From Rhododendron vialii (lineage: Eukaryota; Streptophyta; Magnoliopsida; Ericales; Ericaceae), in assembly GCF_030253575.1 (NCBI RefSeq), contig NC_080569.1:7110001-7174000 (forward strand): a DNA stretch of 64,000 nt, written 5' to 3'. Of the stretch, positions 12,062 through 22,664 are shown piece after piece. The notes below the pieces were generated by a model. It had not been told where the DNA came from. It saw only the letters and a list, made by a program, of their open reading frames with translations, and made no database searches. Made by a program: the position numbers and the translations under genes. Positions within the stretch are counted from its first letter, which is position 1. The number at the start of each line of letters is the position of its first letter.

Positions 12062-12813
12062 AGTGGAACACACCATAAGATACCAAATTTGAGAAAAATC
12101 ATACGTACCAGCCGGGATTCAAACATTAGATAAAACCTCTGCATATTAGAAGGAGTGTACACTAATCAAGTGCAACAACTTGAAACATAATTTAAGCGTT
12201 CTTCTTGATTTCTCTACTTCACGGTACGTTCTTATGTACCAAAAGTTAAACCAAAAAAATCAAAATGCATTAATATCAAGTATTATTAACACTTATTTCT
12301 ACCTTAATTCTTCTCCTCATATGCCCTCTTTTTTTTTTTATAACAACTTCACTTTAAAATACATAAATTACGTAATTTTTATACTAGTACAAGTTTATGA
12401 CTGATAAAAAACATACAGAATCATTTCTATTCATGCACAGTCTTACCACCAGTAAATAACACAAAAAGTCTGCAGACACAATTTTAATGCTTTTTTTGGA
12501 ACTTGTAAAAGGGGAGGAAAGTTAAATTCATTTCGTTATTTTCTCTCCACTTTCTCCAAGAATCCAAGCAATTGAGAAAGGAAATTTTTTAACATTCCCA
12601 TCTCTTCCACGAGTTCCGAACAAAGCATAAAACAGAATTTCGCAGACTTTGTTCGGAGTAATTCAGTACATGTGATTGTGAATCCATGTTTATCGAACGC
12701 AGTTATGTTTGAAATTATGATTTAGGGATGTGTTGGTAGCATTGTTTCCAACAGGAAAGTGAATCATGTCTTGGGAAAGTCTCGGTACTGATTCTAAAAA
12801 TCGATAAAATCAA

Positions 12814-13016
12814 TGGTTTTGTTCGGTTCATAGTTTTGTTTTTTAATCATTACCCTATCTCTTTCTTCAATTATTACCCTATTTCTCTAATTATTACTTT
12901 CTCATCTCTCTCTATCTCTCTTCAATCATTATCCCTCTTTTCAATCATTACCCTATTTCTCTCTCCACCCACTACCAAAACTAAACTAAACTAAACTCCC
13001 AACCAAACAAAGCCTC
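12814..13016 (+). mobile_element. Copy-2-specific insertion of about 203 bp, Tourist-like ends
   Basis: Present in copy 2 and absent from copy 1 (junction at about 2503). The ends GGTTTTGTTCGGTT and AACCAAACAAAGCC are inverted repeats similar to PIF/Harbinger MITE termini. The interior is rich in ATTACCCTATTTCTC. The TSD is not clean. Confidence 0.65.
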
Positions 13017-13574
13017 ATATAGTTTTAGCTCATTATATTCGCCATTTCCAGCATTGAGCAGCGGCTTCTGCCTTTAGTCTGCGGTGGGAAGAGTTCAAGT
13101 TGGAGCAGTAGATCATCTTGGAGGGCTTGCTCTGTGTTCATACCTGGCCTCTCAACTTCGGCCTCTCCAACCCTTTCTCACGAGTGTGTTCGACGGGTCC
13201 GACTCCGGCGTCATGGTTCCAAGCGGATTTTTTTTTTTTTGTTTTCTCTGTTTTTTCTTTTTATTTTCTTTTGTTAGTTTTGTATTTTGAAACCGATAAT
13301 GTACCTTTATTATACTGTATATGTTTTGGCTGATATTGAGATGATTTGATTTGCTAAATAAAGGAAAGCCAGAAAAGTGAATAATGAACACCAGAGCGAA
13401 TGAACTCTAACCCAGTTGGCTTCTTCTGATTTTCCCATTTGGGAGACGAGGATTGGAGTCCTGTCGAGGGCAATTGTCAGTTCGGCCCGTTGTGGACAGC
13501 CTTTATATCATTGTGACTGAGACCCCGCGTATGACAGTGTAGCAAAAAAAATAAAAATATCAGAGTGACTGGTC

Positions 13575-13812
13575 CTGTTTCATGAATTTTTTTAAAAAAT
13601 AAAGAGTTTATTTCATATTTTTAAATTTAAAAATAATATAAATGAAAAATATTTTTTAAATTTTTTTACATCGTATAAAAGATTTCGATAAAATCTTTCA
13701 AACAAGATCCATATTACATATTTTTAGATTTCAACAAGTCTATAATTTTTGAGCTTGAAATTATCTTCTTTAAAAAAAAAGATTTTTTTGGAGTTCTGGA
13801 ATACACCATGAG
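13575..13812 (+). mobile_element. AT-rich MITE (GTTCC/GGAAC family), shared with copy 1
   Basis: Duplicate-equivalent of 3217-3465, in the same place relative to the gene, so it predates the duplication. Confidence 0.65.
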
Positions 13813-13863
13813 ACCCCGCGTATGCCGTGTAGCCAAAAAAATATATATATCAGAATGACTGAG

Positions 13864-14103
13864 AGCCCGTTCCAGAACACTTTCTTAAAAAATAAATATT
13901 TATTTCACATTTTAAAATTCAAAAATAATTTAAATGGAAAATAAATTTTCAAATTTTTTTGCACCGAATTAAAGATCTTAATGAGATCTTTCAAATAAAA
14001 TTCATAATGCATATTTTTAAATTTTAATAAATTCACTATTTTTTAGCTTGAAATTGCTTTCTTAAAAAATAAGTACTTATTTCGAGTTCCAGGACGGAAC
14101 CTG
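13864..14103 (+). mobile_element. AT-rich MITE (GTTCC/GGAAC family), copy-2-specific
   Basis: About 240 bp present only in copy 2. The ends AGCCCGTTCC and GGACGGAACCT are imperfect inverted repeats. The empty site in copy 1 is the GACTGAGAGTGAG sequence near 3508-3520. A short GAG or CTGAG duplication at the junctions is compatible with a 3-5 bp TSD. Its right end lies about 54 bp before the ATG of reductase copy 2, so it may lie in the promoter or leader. Confidence 0.8.
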
Positions 14104-14156
14104 AGAGTGAGAGAGAGCTTGAGGAGGGGGAAGCAACTAGCAAGGCAGCAGGGAAA

Positions 14157-14287
14157 ATGTCAGAGTCAAGCAAAGGAGGAGAGGTAGTTTGCGTAACTGG
14201 AGGCAGCGGCTACATCGGTTCATGGATCGTCCGTCTCCTCCTCGACCGCGGCTACACCGTTCACGCCACCGTAAAAAATATCAGTTA

Positions 14288-14322
<35 letters not shown>

Positions 14323-17300
14323 TCTCCCTGTGTGTGTCAACCCCGGCGTCTAATTGCGGTTGTCTTTTTTCGCAGATGACGAAAAAGAAACGAAGCATCT
14401 AGAATCCCTAGAAGGAGCAGAATCGCGTCTCCGTCTCTTCCAGATCGATCTCCTCGACTACGATTCCATAGTCGCCGGCGTCAACGGCGCCGCCGGCGTC
14501 TTCCACCTCGCTTCCCCCTGCATCGTAGACGAAGTCATAGACCCCGAGGTCCCGAAACGCACTTACACGTGGGAATTTATTCGTTCTTTTATGGTAATCG
14601 GGTTGATGTGCTACATATTTTGCAGAATGAGCTATTGGCGCCCGCAATTAAGGGGACAAACAACGTGCTCACGGCGGCTAAGGAGTTAGGGGTTCGGCGC
14701 GTGGTGGTGACGTCGTCCATATCTGCCATCACGCCCAGCCCTTACTGGCCAGTCGATAGGGTGAAGAACGAGGATTGCTGGACTGACGTTGACTACTGCA
14801 AGCAGAACGGAGTGAGATATATGCCTTAATTTAGTTCAGAATGACATGCTCTATCTTTTGTCTTCGGTTTAGTTTCATTTTCTAATTTCCCCCTTGATTT
14901 TGAATTACATGCTCTATCCTTCTAAATCATCAACCTATTGGCCACCCTCAATAATGCTACACGCACAACCGTTGTGTTGGTTGTGCGCGTAATTCTGACC
15001 GTTCAGATGTATTATGTATTTAGACGGTCTAGATTTTAAAAAAACTCTTTCATAACTTTTTTGAGAAAGAGTTTGAGTGAATCCTGGCAATTTATTACAG
15101 CAATAGACGGCTAGAAAATGGTTGTGTGTTGTGTTTTACACAACCGTTGTGTGTGTAGCACTTTTGCATAACTCATACGCCTTACACACGACTTATTGTG
15201 GGTGTGATTGAGCATGAAACTGCCTCAAAGGCTCCACAAATCTCATCACCAATTTATCTCATCTCCTTGTCCTAAATTACGGAAGATGGAGATAGTAATA
15301 TAATTTTGTTGTACTAGGCTAGGACCAAGCTATGCCTTTTCTACTTGAGATTTGGATTCTCAAACCTCAACAATAATCTTCTTCTTTTCTTTTTTTTTGG
15401 GGTAACATAGCTTGAAATAAAAAAAAGGCTAACCGAATATGCAGCCTACAAGGGGTATGCCCCAGGAGGAAAAGAAAAGAAAGAAAAGGAGAAAATCTAA
15501 AACCTAAATAAAACATAGCAGATGTTCAATAAAGCTCAAAGCACACTTCAATAAAGCAACACAGATGACATGCAAGCCTAACTCCTTAAAGCCTTCAACA
15601 TCTTTATTTTCTCTCGAAGCTTTTTCTTAGTTTCACCTCTAGCGGGCATAGGTGATGTGGAATCACCCACCACTTGGTTCAAGCTCTGACGAGGTCCAAT
15701 GAAATCACCTTCCAAAGGGATATCCTTGGAGGCTCTCGAAAACGTGTTGATCGACGGAGAGCCACGGGAGGAAGCTCTTGTTGATTGCTACCCCGACCTT
15801 GGACAACCGGAGTAGAGATACAAGATACAGGATAAAGCACAACCGAAGGAGGCACAGTCCCTGCATCATCTTTGTTTGTTACTGTCACAAGGGCGGAGGC
15901 ACCCGAATCCTCACATCTCTCTAGAACGCCAACTTCGTTTGTTGTAGAAGGAACACATAAAGAAGAAGATATGGCCAAAGGAGTTCTTTTGGCTTTCTTC
16001 CTCTTCACCTCGACCCATTCATCTTTATCTCCATCTACTCTCTCCTTGGTAGCTCGCTCTTGAACAACCGGGACTACTTGTCCTACGGGCTCCTTGGCAA
16101 TTCGCGTTTTAACAACCGGGACTTCCTGTCCTACCGTCTCATTGGCTTTCCACACTTGAGAAAGAGGAGCTTGGGGCTTGACTCTGCAAGCTTTAGTAGT
16201 ATGGCCAAAAATTTTACAAATGTGGCAAGCTTGAGGTTTCCAAGGAACCTCTACTCTAATTTCATATGGCTCAACAATAATCATTGTCATGAGGTGTTCC
16301 TTTTTTGTAATTTGATCAACGGGAGTGGTATCTAGGAATGTAGGGAAGAAGAAATAGAAAACCAAGGAATATGCTTTTGTTGGAAAACTGTGTAGCTTAT
16401 GGACAAGCATGCAGAGACCAAAGCCTTGATTTTCTTGTTATGCTATCATTTTAGATGAAGGTGTAGCTCTTTTAAGGTAAATAATGAATAGTTTGTTCTC
16501 GGTGGGTTACTTATTCTTTTGTAGCTTAATGCACAAGATGCACAGAAGTGATTATCTTGGCTTCGTATCAGTTTGATGAGTATTAATATACCAGTGGTAT
16601 AGAATCATGTGCGTTCACTTTTTCCCCTTTGGATTGTGAGAAAGGGGAGCCTTTCCTCACCAAATCTCCAAAAATATCATTTGTGTACTCTTTTTTTTCC
16701 CTCCATTTCCTACCACAGTAGTATAGTACTCAATCCAAATGAGTGTTTTGGTAAGAAATTGTAATCCTTTATTTTCTTTTCTTAACAAATCACTCAATCC
16801 AGAGGGGCTGTTAGTAATTGACATTCGATGACAGGTTCCACTAAGTAATACCATCATATTTGATTGCTATGGACTACTATGTGACGTTTATTGATGTATA
16901 TAAATGTTAGGTGTACTTTGTCTTGGTGTATGTTTGTGCACATAAGTTGCTTGTATGCATTTTTACAGGCAACTGCTAAAATTGTTGGACCTTATATTTT
17001 CAGAAATGAGTCGAGTGAATCATTTAGAACAAGATTGTGGCTACTTTATGTGGGATCTCTCATAATTTGTTTCATTGATCCCAAAGACGTGGTGCGTTTA
17101 GCTTATTAATATCACTCATTTATTTGACTGACGAGTTTTCTATCTTTGATCATGCTTTTGAATAAACGGTTGGAATGTGCTTTAATTTCTGTTGTTATGT
17201 CTGAAGTTGTTTCATTTTTTCTAACCCGTATACTTCTGTTTGCTAGTTATGGTATCCACTTTCTAAAACACTAGCTGAGAAAGCAGCTTGGGAATTTGCC

Positions 17301-18571
17301 AAGGAAAATGGTTTGGATGTGGTTGTGGTGAATCCTGGAACAGTTATGGGCCCTGTTCTGCCCCCAACTCTTAATGCAAGCATGTTAATGCTTCTTCGTC
17401 TACTTCAGGGTAATATTTTCAAGAAGTTATAAGTTACTATAGATTCTGTTGAGATGTTCAACGATTTGCAAATGTAGCATTAAAAAGACGAGTATTCATG
17501 TATCTCTTAGTATTCTTTTGCTCCAATAGATCCTTAGGAGAATGGGAGGGGCATAAGGAGGAAGGCGAGTTTCTTTGAAACTGAGAAATTTCCGAGTGAC
17601 AACTTCCAATCGTGTATTTGATTAGTTAAATAGGAAACTAAATGTTACAATCATCTATTCTAGTGGCATTGGTGAAATATTTGATCTTCAAAGCTCTGCA
17701 TGAGAGACTTTTAGCGTTTCTACATGATTCCTGGGCCTCAAATAGGAAACTGGTTTCCATAAAAGGATTTTCCTTGGCTGACATACTAACTCTACCATTC
17801 TGCTTTCTCCATGCTTATGACCGACCACTGGCCAGTTGAAGTGTTAAAAGGAGACTAATTGTAGGAACAATGGGTACCGAGCTGACTCTTCATTTGTGAG
17901 ACCGTTAATTTCAAAACTAACATGGCTTTCATTTTTGTCCAGGGTGCACTGAAACATATGAAAACTTCTTTATGGGGTCTATCCATGTGAAAGATGTGGC
18001 CCTAGCACACATATTGGTCTATGAAAATACGTCAGCTACAGGAAGGCACTTGTGTGTTGAAGCTATATCACACTATGGTGACTTTGCAGCCATGGTCGCA
18101 GAACTTTATCCTGAATACAATATCCCCAGGTAATGTGACTATGTTGACATTTGGTAAACTCAATTCTGGTGTTGATTAAATGAAGTGTCTGATACATTAT
18201 TGCTTGGTCGGGAAGATAAGATCGGTACGTCCCCTCATAGTAGAAGCAGAAACTTGGGTTCAGATCCCCCACTTCACTTCAGTTGGGGGATGGATACCCT
18301 TGTACCGCAGGCTTCTGTTTACTGTTTGAGATGGTATCTGATAAAGTGGTTGGTACACGAATAAATGGTTGTAAATTGGTTTCATGATTTTTTAGGCGTT
18401 GTTTATACGAATTCCTTTTTTTGAAGGCTGCCAAAAGATACTCAACCTGGATTGCTGAGATCTAAGAATGCATCTACGAAGCTGATGGACTTGGGTTTAC
18501 AATTCATTCCTATGGAGCAAATCATCAAGGAATCGGTTGAGAGCTTAAAGAGCAAAGGATTTATTTCATAA
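14157..18571 (+). CDS. Cinnamoyl-CoA reductase-like NAD(P)H oxidoreductase, copy 2
   Basis: Six exons (14157-14283, 14376-14548, 14626-14811, 17247-17409, 17943-18129, 18427-18571) have the same lengths and phases as copy 1 and give 326 aa. By hand I count 17 amino-acid differences from copy 1, six of them in the stretch following the catalytic serine motif. Here that stretch reads [16 protein letters not shown], closer to related proteins as I remember them. The Rossmann motif (residues 15-21) and YPLSK (165-169) are intact. Copy 2 keeps what looks like a natural 3' flank. Its promoter and 5' leader differ from copy 1 by two insertions, one ending about 50 bp before the ATG. Intron 3 (14812-17246) holds a LINE and a MITE. 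It is probably the less altered of the pair. Confidence 0.93.
14953..15172 (+). mobile_element. Small inverted-repeat MITE in intron 3 of copy 2
   Basis: The ends TGCTACACGCACAACCGTTG and CAACCGTTGTGTGTGTAGCA are inverted repeats. The interior is about 180 bp with an ACTCTTTCATAAC/TTGAGAAAGAGTTTGAGTG hairpin. Absent from copy 1. TSD not determined. Confidence 0.7.
15379..16269 (-). mobile_element. Truncated LINE insertion in intron 3 of copy 2
   Basis: An 891-bp insertion flanked by a perfect 13-bp TSD, CTCAACAATAATC (15366-15378 and 16270-16282). The empty site is in copy 1 near 6311. The left end is T-rich, i.e. the poly(A) side of an element lying on the minus strand. On that strand it encodes the end of a LINE ORF1-type protein with a CCHC knuckle ([14 protein letters not shown]), then a short 3' tail. 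No reverse transcriptase follows, so the source copy had lost ORF2 or was rearranged. Confidence 0.9.
15679..16410 (-). pseudogene. Chimeric open frame: intron sequence fused to LINE ORF1 fragment
   Basis: A 243-codon frame. The first 47 or so codons come from reductase intron 3 (the TSD and beyond); the rest is LINE-derived. The zinc knuckle pattern C-x2-C-x4-H-x4-C is preceded by VPWKPQA, as in plant L1 gag-like proteins. The tail is basic with KRKKAKR and ends [16 protein letters not shown] before the stop region. The frame is intact but the start lies in intronic sequence with no promoter evidence, so I regard it as a retrotransposon fragment and not a host gene. Confidence 0.7.
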
Positions 18572-18951
18572 TAGAAAACTCAGCTTCGCTTCCTGGAGTC
18601 CTTATATTCCGTGTCATTGATATATGGGAGGGACTTTTGTAGCATGAATGGTAATCTATTTACCCTATTTCTTGTGGGTTAATGCTTGTGTCCAATTCTG
18701 GTGACTTTTGCAGCTAATGTAGAATAACTTCACCATGAATGTAAGTCCTTGTTATTGCTCCTGAGAATTTCCGTCATCGTCACTCTTGATTTGGTAGCAA
18801 ATGATTGTGAGATTTAGGGCATTGCTTACCATACATTAGTGCCATGCTTGAAAGCTGCCACGAGATATTACTACACTTTTTTGTTCATACGAGGAGAATT
18901 TTATATTACTCAACTACTGTATTAACTACTTATTCTCAAGAGTTGAATTCA

Positions 18952-20130
18952 CAATCTCACTACGTCTAAGTAAAGATATGATACCTTTGAATCAGGTGCC
19001 TTGACTTTTTGAAGACATGACACTTCAAAGTTGTCATGTGGATTCATTAGGTCACGGGCTTATTTGTTACTTTGCCACAAAAGTAGTTTTTTTTTCATTT
19101 ATATTTTCCTTTCCTTCTATTAATTCCTTTTTAATCAATAACCATAATGAGAAAGTATGCTGAGGTGAGAAATTTTAGCGTGGGTTAAGGTTGCTCTAAT
19201 AAGCTGATGCATTGGGGGTCATGACTTACAGAATGACAAGGGTATTACAAGTCTTTTTTTCTCCATGAAAGTTGATAGGGTTAGTTGTAATTATTGAACC
19301 ATGAAAAAAAAGAGGTTGTAATTATTGAGATTAAAAATTCGTATATGACTTATCACTCCTAGCCTTACCATCAACTAATTATTTAGCCAAGGACCAAATG
19401 CATTAAATTTACAATGCCATGTAGTCATAGGGGACTGGACTGGAGGAGCGTGCTGTGCAGTCCCGTGCTACACAGCGTACTGTGCACGATAAATTGTCAT
19501 CGCTCCGGTCTCGTTCCGATGATTGAAATTGTTTACTTCGTAGATCTCATCGCATAGAACAAGTGTACCAAAAATCAGGGTAAATCGGATATCATTAAGT
19601 GTTTCATCCGTACATTATTATCTTGAAACGAATGGATCCGAAACACTAGATAAAATCCACTGTTTTTTTTGGTACACTTAATTATTTCAAAATAATAATG
19701 TTCGGATGAGGCACTTAATGACATCCAATCGAGCTGGTTTTTGGTACACTTAATCTACGCGATGAGCTCTACGAAGTGAACGATTTTGATCATCAAAGCA
19801 AGATCGAAGCGACAGCGATTTGCTGTGCACAGCACGCTCCTCCAGTCTAGTCATAGGGTAAAGGCCCATTAGTTTTTTCTAGGGGTGAAAAAAAAAACCG
19901 ACGGACCGAAGAAATCAACCGATTGATTCGGTTTTTGGTTAGGGTAAGAGTGGGTTTGGTCGCCTTCAGTTTGATCCAAATCGAATCGATTAATTTACGG
20001 TTCGGTCTCGGTTACCTAGAAATTTCTCCGGACCGAACCGATATACCCCAAAACCATACCGATTTGGACCAATCAATCAAAGCCATCCATCTTAAACCCC
20101 CCCAAAACAACATATCTAAGCCGTTCATCT
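18952..20130 (+). repeat. Third, diverged partial copy of the unit's upstream flank
   Basis: From about 18952 the sequence resumes similarity with 475-1200 and 10805-11540: the same order of short blocks, the same sequence around the site at 19422 and the same GGTTCGG-rich repeat. It is clearly more diverged than copies 1 and 2 are from each other. No third reductase gene follows; similarity stops within the repeat at about 20080-20130. The simplest reading is a relic of an older or larger tandem array. Confidence 0.85.
19432..19847 (+). mobile_element. Mutator-like foldback MITE (family 1), independent insertion
   Basis: The element is 416 bp with arms starting GGACTGGACTGGAGGAGCG. It shares subterminal blocks with 1329-1736 (CGCTCCGGTC, and a region around TTACTTCGTAGA). 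The 10-bp TSD TAGTCATAGG lies at 19422-19431 and 19848-19857. The unoccupied site occurs in both other copies of the flank (near 970-985 and 11300-11315). Confidence 0.9.
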
Positions 20131-20312
20131 CAATTTTAACCGTCCATTTCAATCTAAACGCCGGACTGAAAAAATCGACCAGACCGAACCACTCCGAACA
20201 TATTTCGGTCCATTGTTTTTTTTGGTCGGGGTCGGTTCCTGACTACATTACCCCGAACCGATCGGTTCCTTTCCGAACTCCCATAAACCGGAACTGACCG
20301 ATTTTCACCCCT
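19881..20312 (+). mobile_element. Complete small inverted-repeat element, TAGGGGTG type
   Basis: The ends AGGGGTGAAAA and TTTTCACCCCT are inverted repeats. The element is flanked by the 10-bp direct repeat AGTTTTTTCT (19871-19880 and 20313-20322). The interior is rich in CGGACCGAACC motifs. It is 432 bp with no coding capacity. The terminal sequence resembles hAT-type ends, but the direct repeat is 10 bp rather than 8, so the superfamily is unsettled. Confidence 0.7.
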
Positions 20313-20487
20313 AGTTTTTTCTAAACGCCGGACTGAAAAAACCGACCGGACCGAACCACTCCGAACAGATTTCGGTCCATTGTTTTTTTTGGTCGGGGTC
20401 GGTTCCCGACCACATTACCCCGAACCGATCGGTTCCTTTCCGAACTCCCATAAACCGGAACTGACCGATTTTCACCCCTAGTTTTTT
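20154..20487 (+). repeat. Tandem duplication of 167 bp
   Basis: Two adjacent units of 167 bp (20154-20320 and 20321-20487) differ at only a few positions. Each begins CTAAACGCCGGACTG and ends at the TTTTCACCCCTAG terminus of the small element. A further 20-odd bp of the unit's end recurs at about 22973-22996, on the far side of the larger element. Confidence 0.85.
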
Positions 20488-20637
20488 CTAAGGAGAATTT
20501 TTCATAAGTCCACTATAGCACTTTCCAAACCTGCTAAGTCCACTTCTAAATTCTAAAACCCCCTAAGTCCACTAATCTATTAGTAAGGATATAATAATCC
20601 TGTTTAGTCTAATATACCCCTGTTTTTAAAAATCTTC

Positions 20638-20970
20638 TTGCCCCCTTTTTTCATCTATTTCAAAAACATCCATTTGAAATTTCCATATCCCGAAAATTTC
20701 TCCCGATTCAATACAAAACCCATTCCCCCTTCCCCCCCATTTTCAGAACGAACAATACTTTTCGTGAAAAACCGTAGCACTAGATCGCCTACCATTTCGT
20801 CTTCGGCCTTCTTCGTTCACCAACGGTCTCGCCTGTTGCTAGTCGTCGTTCTTCGCCCTAGTTTCAGTCGGATGTTCTTGTCCGTTCTTCGCCCAGATTC
20901 AGTCGGACATTCTTCTCCGTTCGTCGCCCGTTCTAGTCGGATGCTAGTCGCCGTTCTTCGCCCGTTCTAG
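20638..20970 (+). other. Unassigned 110-codon open frame inside the element
   Basis: It encodes an S/R/V/L-rich sequence built on imperfect repeats of CGTTCTTCGCCCGTTCTAGTCGG (about 20850-21000). A plausible donor (AG|GTATGT at about 21087) and an acceptor (TTGCAG at about 21869) would join a T/K-rich second segment ending at about 21972. No recognisable domain. It may be a captured gene piece or chance. Confidence 0.25.
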
Positions 20971-21094
20971 TCGGGTCCTAGTCGCCGTTGTTCTCCTTCG
21001 TTTCAGTCGGACGCCGTCAGGCTCGTCGCAGTTGTTCGCCTTCATTTATCCATCGCCGACAAATCCTACATCGGAATCGATTACCAGGTATGTT

Positions 21095-21850
21095 TGTTTT
21101 CGTATATATGGTTATATGAATGGGTTGGCTAAGTTATGTTAAGTTAAGTTAAGTAAGGGTTCTGATCGGTTAAATATTGGTTAAGTTAAATTAGGGTTTT
21201 GATTGCGAGAGTATGTGGTTATGTGAATCTTTGATCCGTAAGGTTGTGGTTGAATTAAGTACAGGTAATGACACATGGTTATATGTACATGAATTTTTTG
21301 ATAGAATGTTATATATGATATACTGACATGTGAAAGGTTATATATGAAGTTATATCATGAAATATATATGGTTATATATGATATACCGTATCATTTTCAT
21401 TGTATTGCAACAACATACAAATGTTAGATGTTCCATATTAACTTTGATATAATGTTATATATGATCAGTAGACTAGTGGAAGGTTATATATCATGTTTTC
21501 ACCTGAAATATATATGGTTATATATTATATAATGTTAAGTGTTTTATTAATGTCTTTCTATTTCAATAATGGTAGTCCAATTGCACTGAAACTATTTTTT
21601 TGCTGGCTTTGGAATGTTTTTTGCACTTTTGTTTAACTGCTGTTAGGTAACATATATGGTTATATGTTTAAATCTGTTAGGACCGCTGCGCAGACCAATT
21701 CATATAGGGTTGTCTACTGTTATATATGGTTATGGTAACATATACGAATATATGACTATATTTGAATGCTAGTATTTAGGTTATACATGATTCTTGAATC
21801 TACTTTATTACCATGCTAGTGTTTAGGTTATATATGTTTGCATCTGTTTA
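21095..21850. repeat. AT-rich degenerate repeat, GGTTATATAT motif
   Basis: Variants of TATGGTTATATATGATAT recur irregularly across about 750 bp, interspersed with longer unique stretches. The block gives the core of the putative element a strongly AT-biased, repeat-like composition. Confidence 0.6.
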
Positions 21851-22554
21851 ACCCTATATATCTTTGCAGGAATGACAAAACCAAATCAGAAAGATAAAAA
21901 GTTGGTACCTATGGAACGAACATATAATGTCCGGCCAATAACAAGGATAAACCCTCCAGCACGGATGAAATGATGAGATGGTGATAGAGAAGGACTGAGA
22001 TTGTGTCATTGAGACAATTTTTATTTTTATTTTTTATTTTTTATGGGGGTTTGAACAAACTTTGTCTTCGATGGTCCGAACATTAATGATGTTTCATTTT
22101 GAACAAGTTTTGACTTGCCCACTGATTTAGGTTGTACATTTTGGATATATTGAAATTGATGGCGTGTTAAGGTTTGATACTGCATTGTATAATATTCATG
22201 ACAATGAATTGCACATATAATCTCGGACATTAGGTGAATGGCAAGCCAGGCAAATTCAAAATGAGCCAAATTAAAGGATTGTTGGCAAGATGGTGAGAGA
22301 GATAGTGAAATGGTGTTTCCAAGATAAATTCTTTTTTGGTTTAGGGTTTTATTTGGTAAAAGGGTTTGTACATTTTGATCGAAATTGACTTCGCAGCTGT
22401 TAGTAATGGCCTGTTTTAGATGGTACATTTTGTAAATGATGGAATTTGTCAATGGTGTAAATTCATCACAATGTATTCTCAAATTGTTATATGAGGCCAA
22501 GTCAATATTCAATTGTTCTGATGAAAGAGTATATTACTTAAAATGTGAGCTGAT

Positions 22555-22664
22555 GAGCTAATGAATGAGTATATAACGTTGAGCTAATGAATGAGTATAT
22601 AACGTTGAGCTAATGAATGAGTATATAACGTTAAATGTGAACTGATGAATGAGTATATAACGTT
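22555..22664 (+). repeat. Short tandem repeat, 26-bp unit
   Basis: Four near-perfect units contain ATGAATGAGTATATAACGTT; the last is separated by a slightly altered spacer. The repeat lies near the right end of the putative element. Confidence 0.9.

Larger units (their letters stand above)
10329..18586 (+). repeat. Tandem duplication unit, copy 2
   Basis: This is the direct repeat of 1-8726. Copy-2-specific additions are an insert of about 203 bp at 12814-13016, a MITE of about 240 bp at 13864-14103, a small inverted-repeat element at 14953-15172, and a truncated LINE at 15379-16269. The Mutator-like foldback at 11654-12061 is shared with copy 1 at the equivalent site, so it predates the duplication. 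Confidence 0.95.

Noticed and set aside
19923..20297. A 124-codon frame rich in R, P and N
   Set aside because: It is the GGTTCGG-rich small element translated; matching truncated frames occur at 1043 and 11372.
22027..22512. A 161-codon minus-strand frame inside the putative 2.4 kb element
   Set aside because: AT-rich, no domain recognised, no splice or start context; probably chance.
22555..22664. CRISPR-like direct repeats
   Set aside because: Units are directly adjacent without unique spacers and this is plant nuclear DNA.
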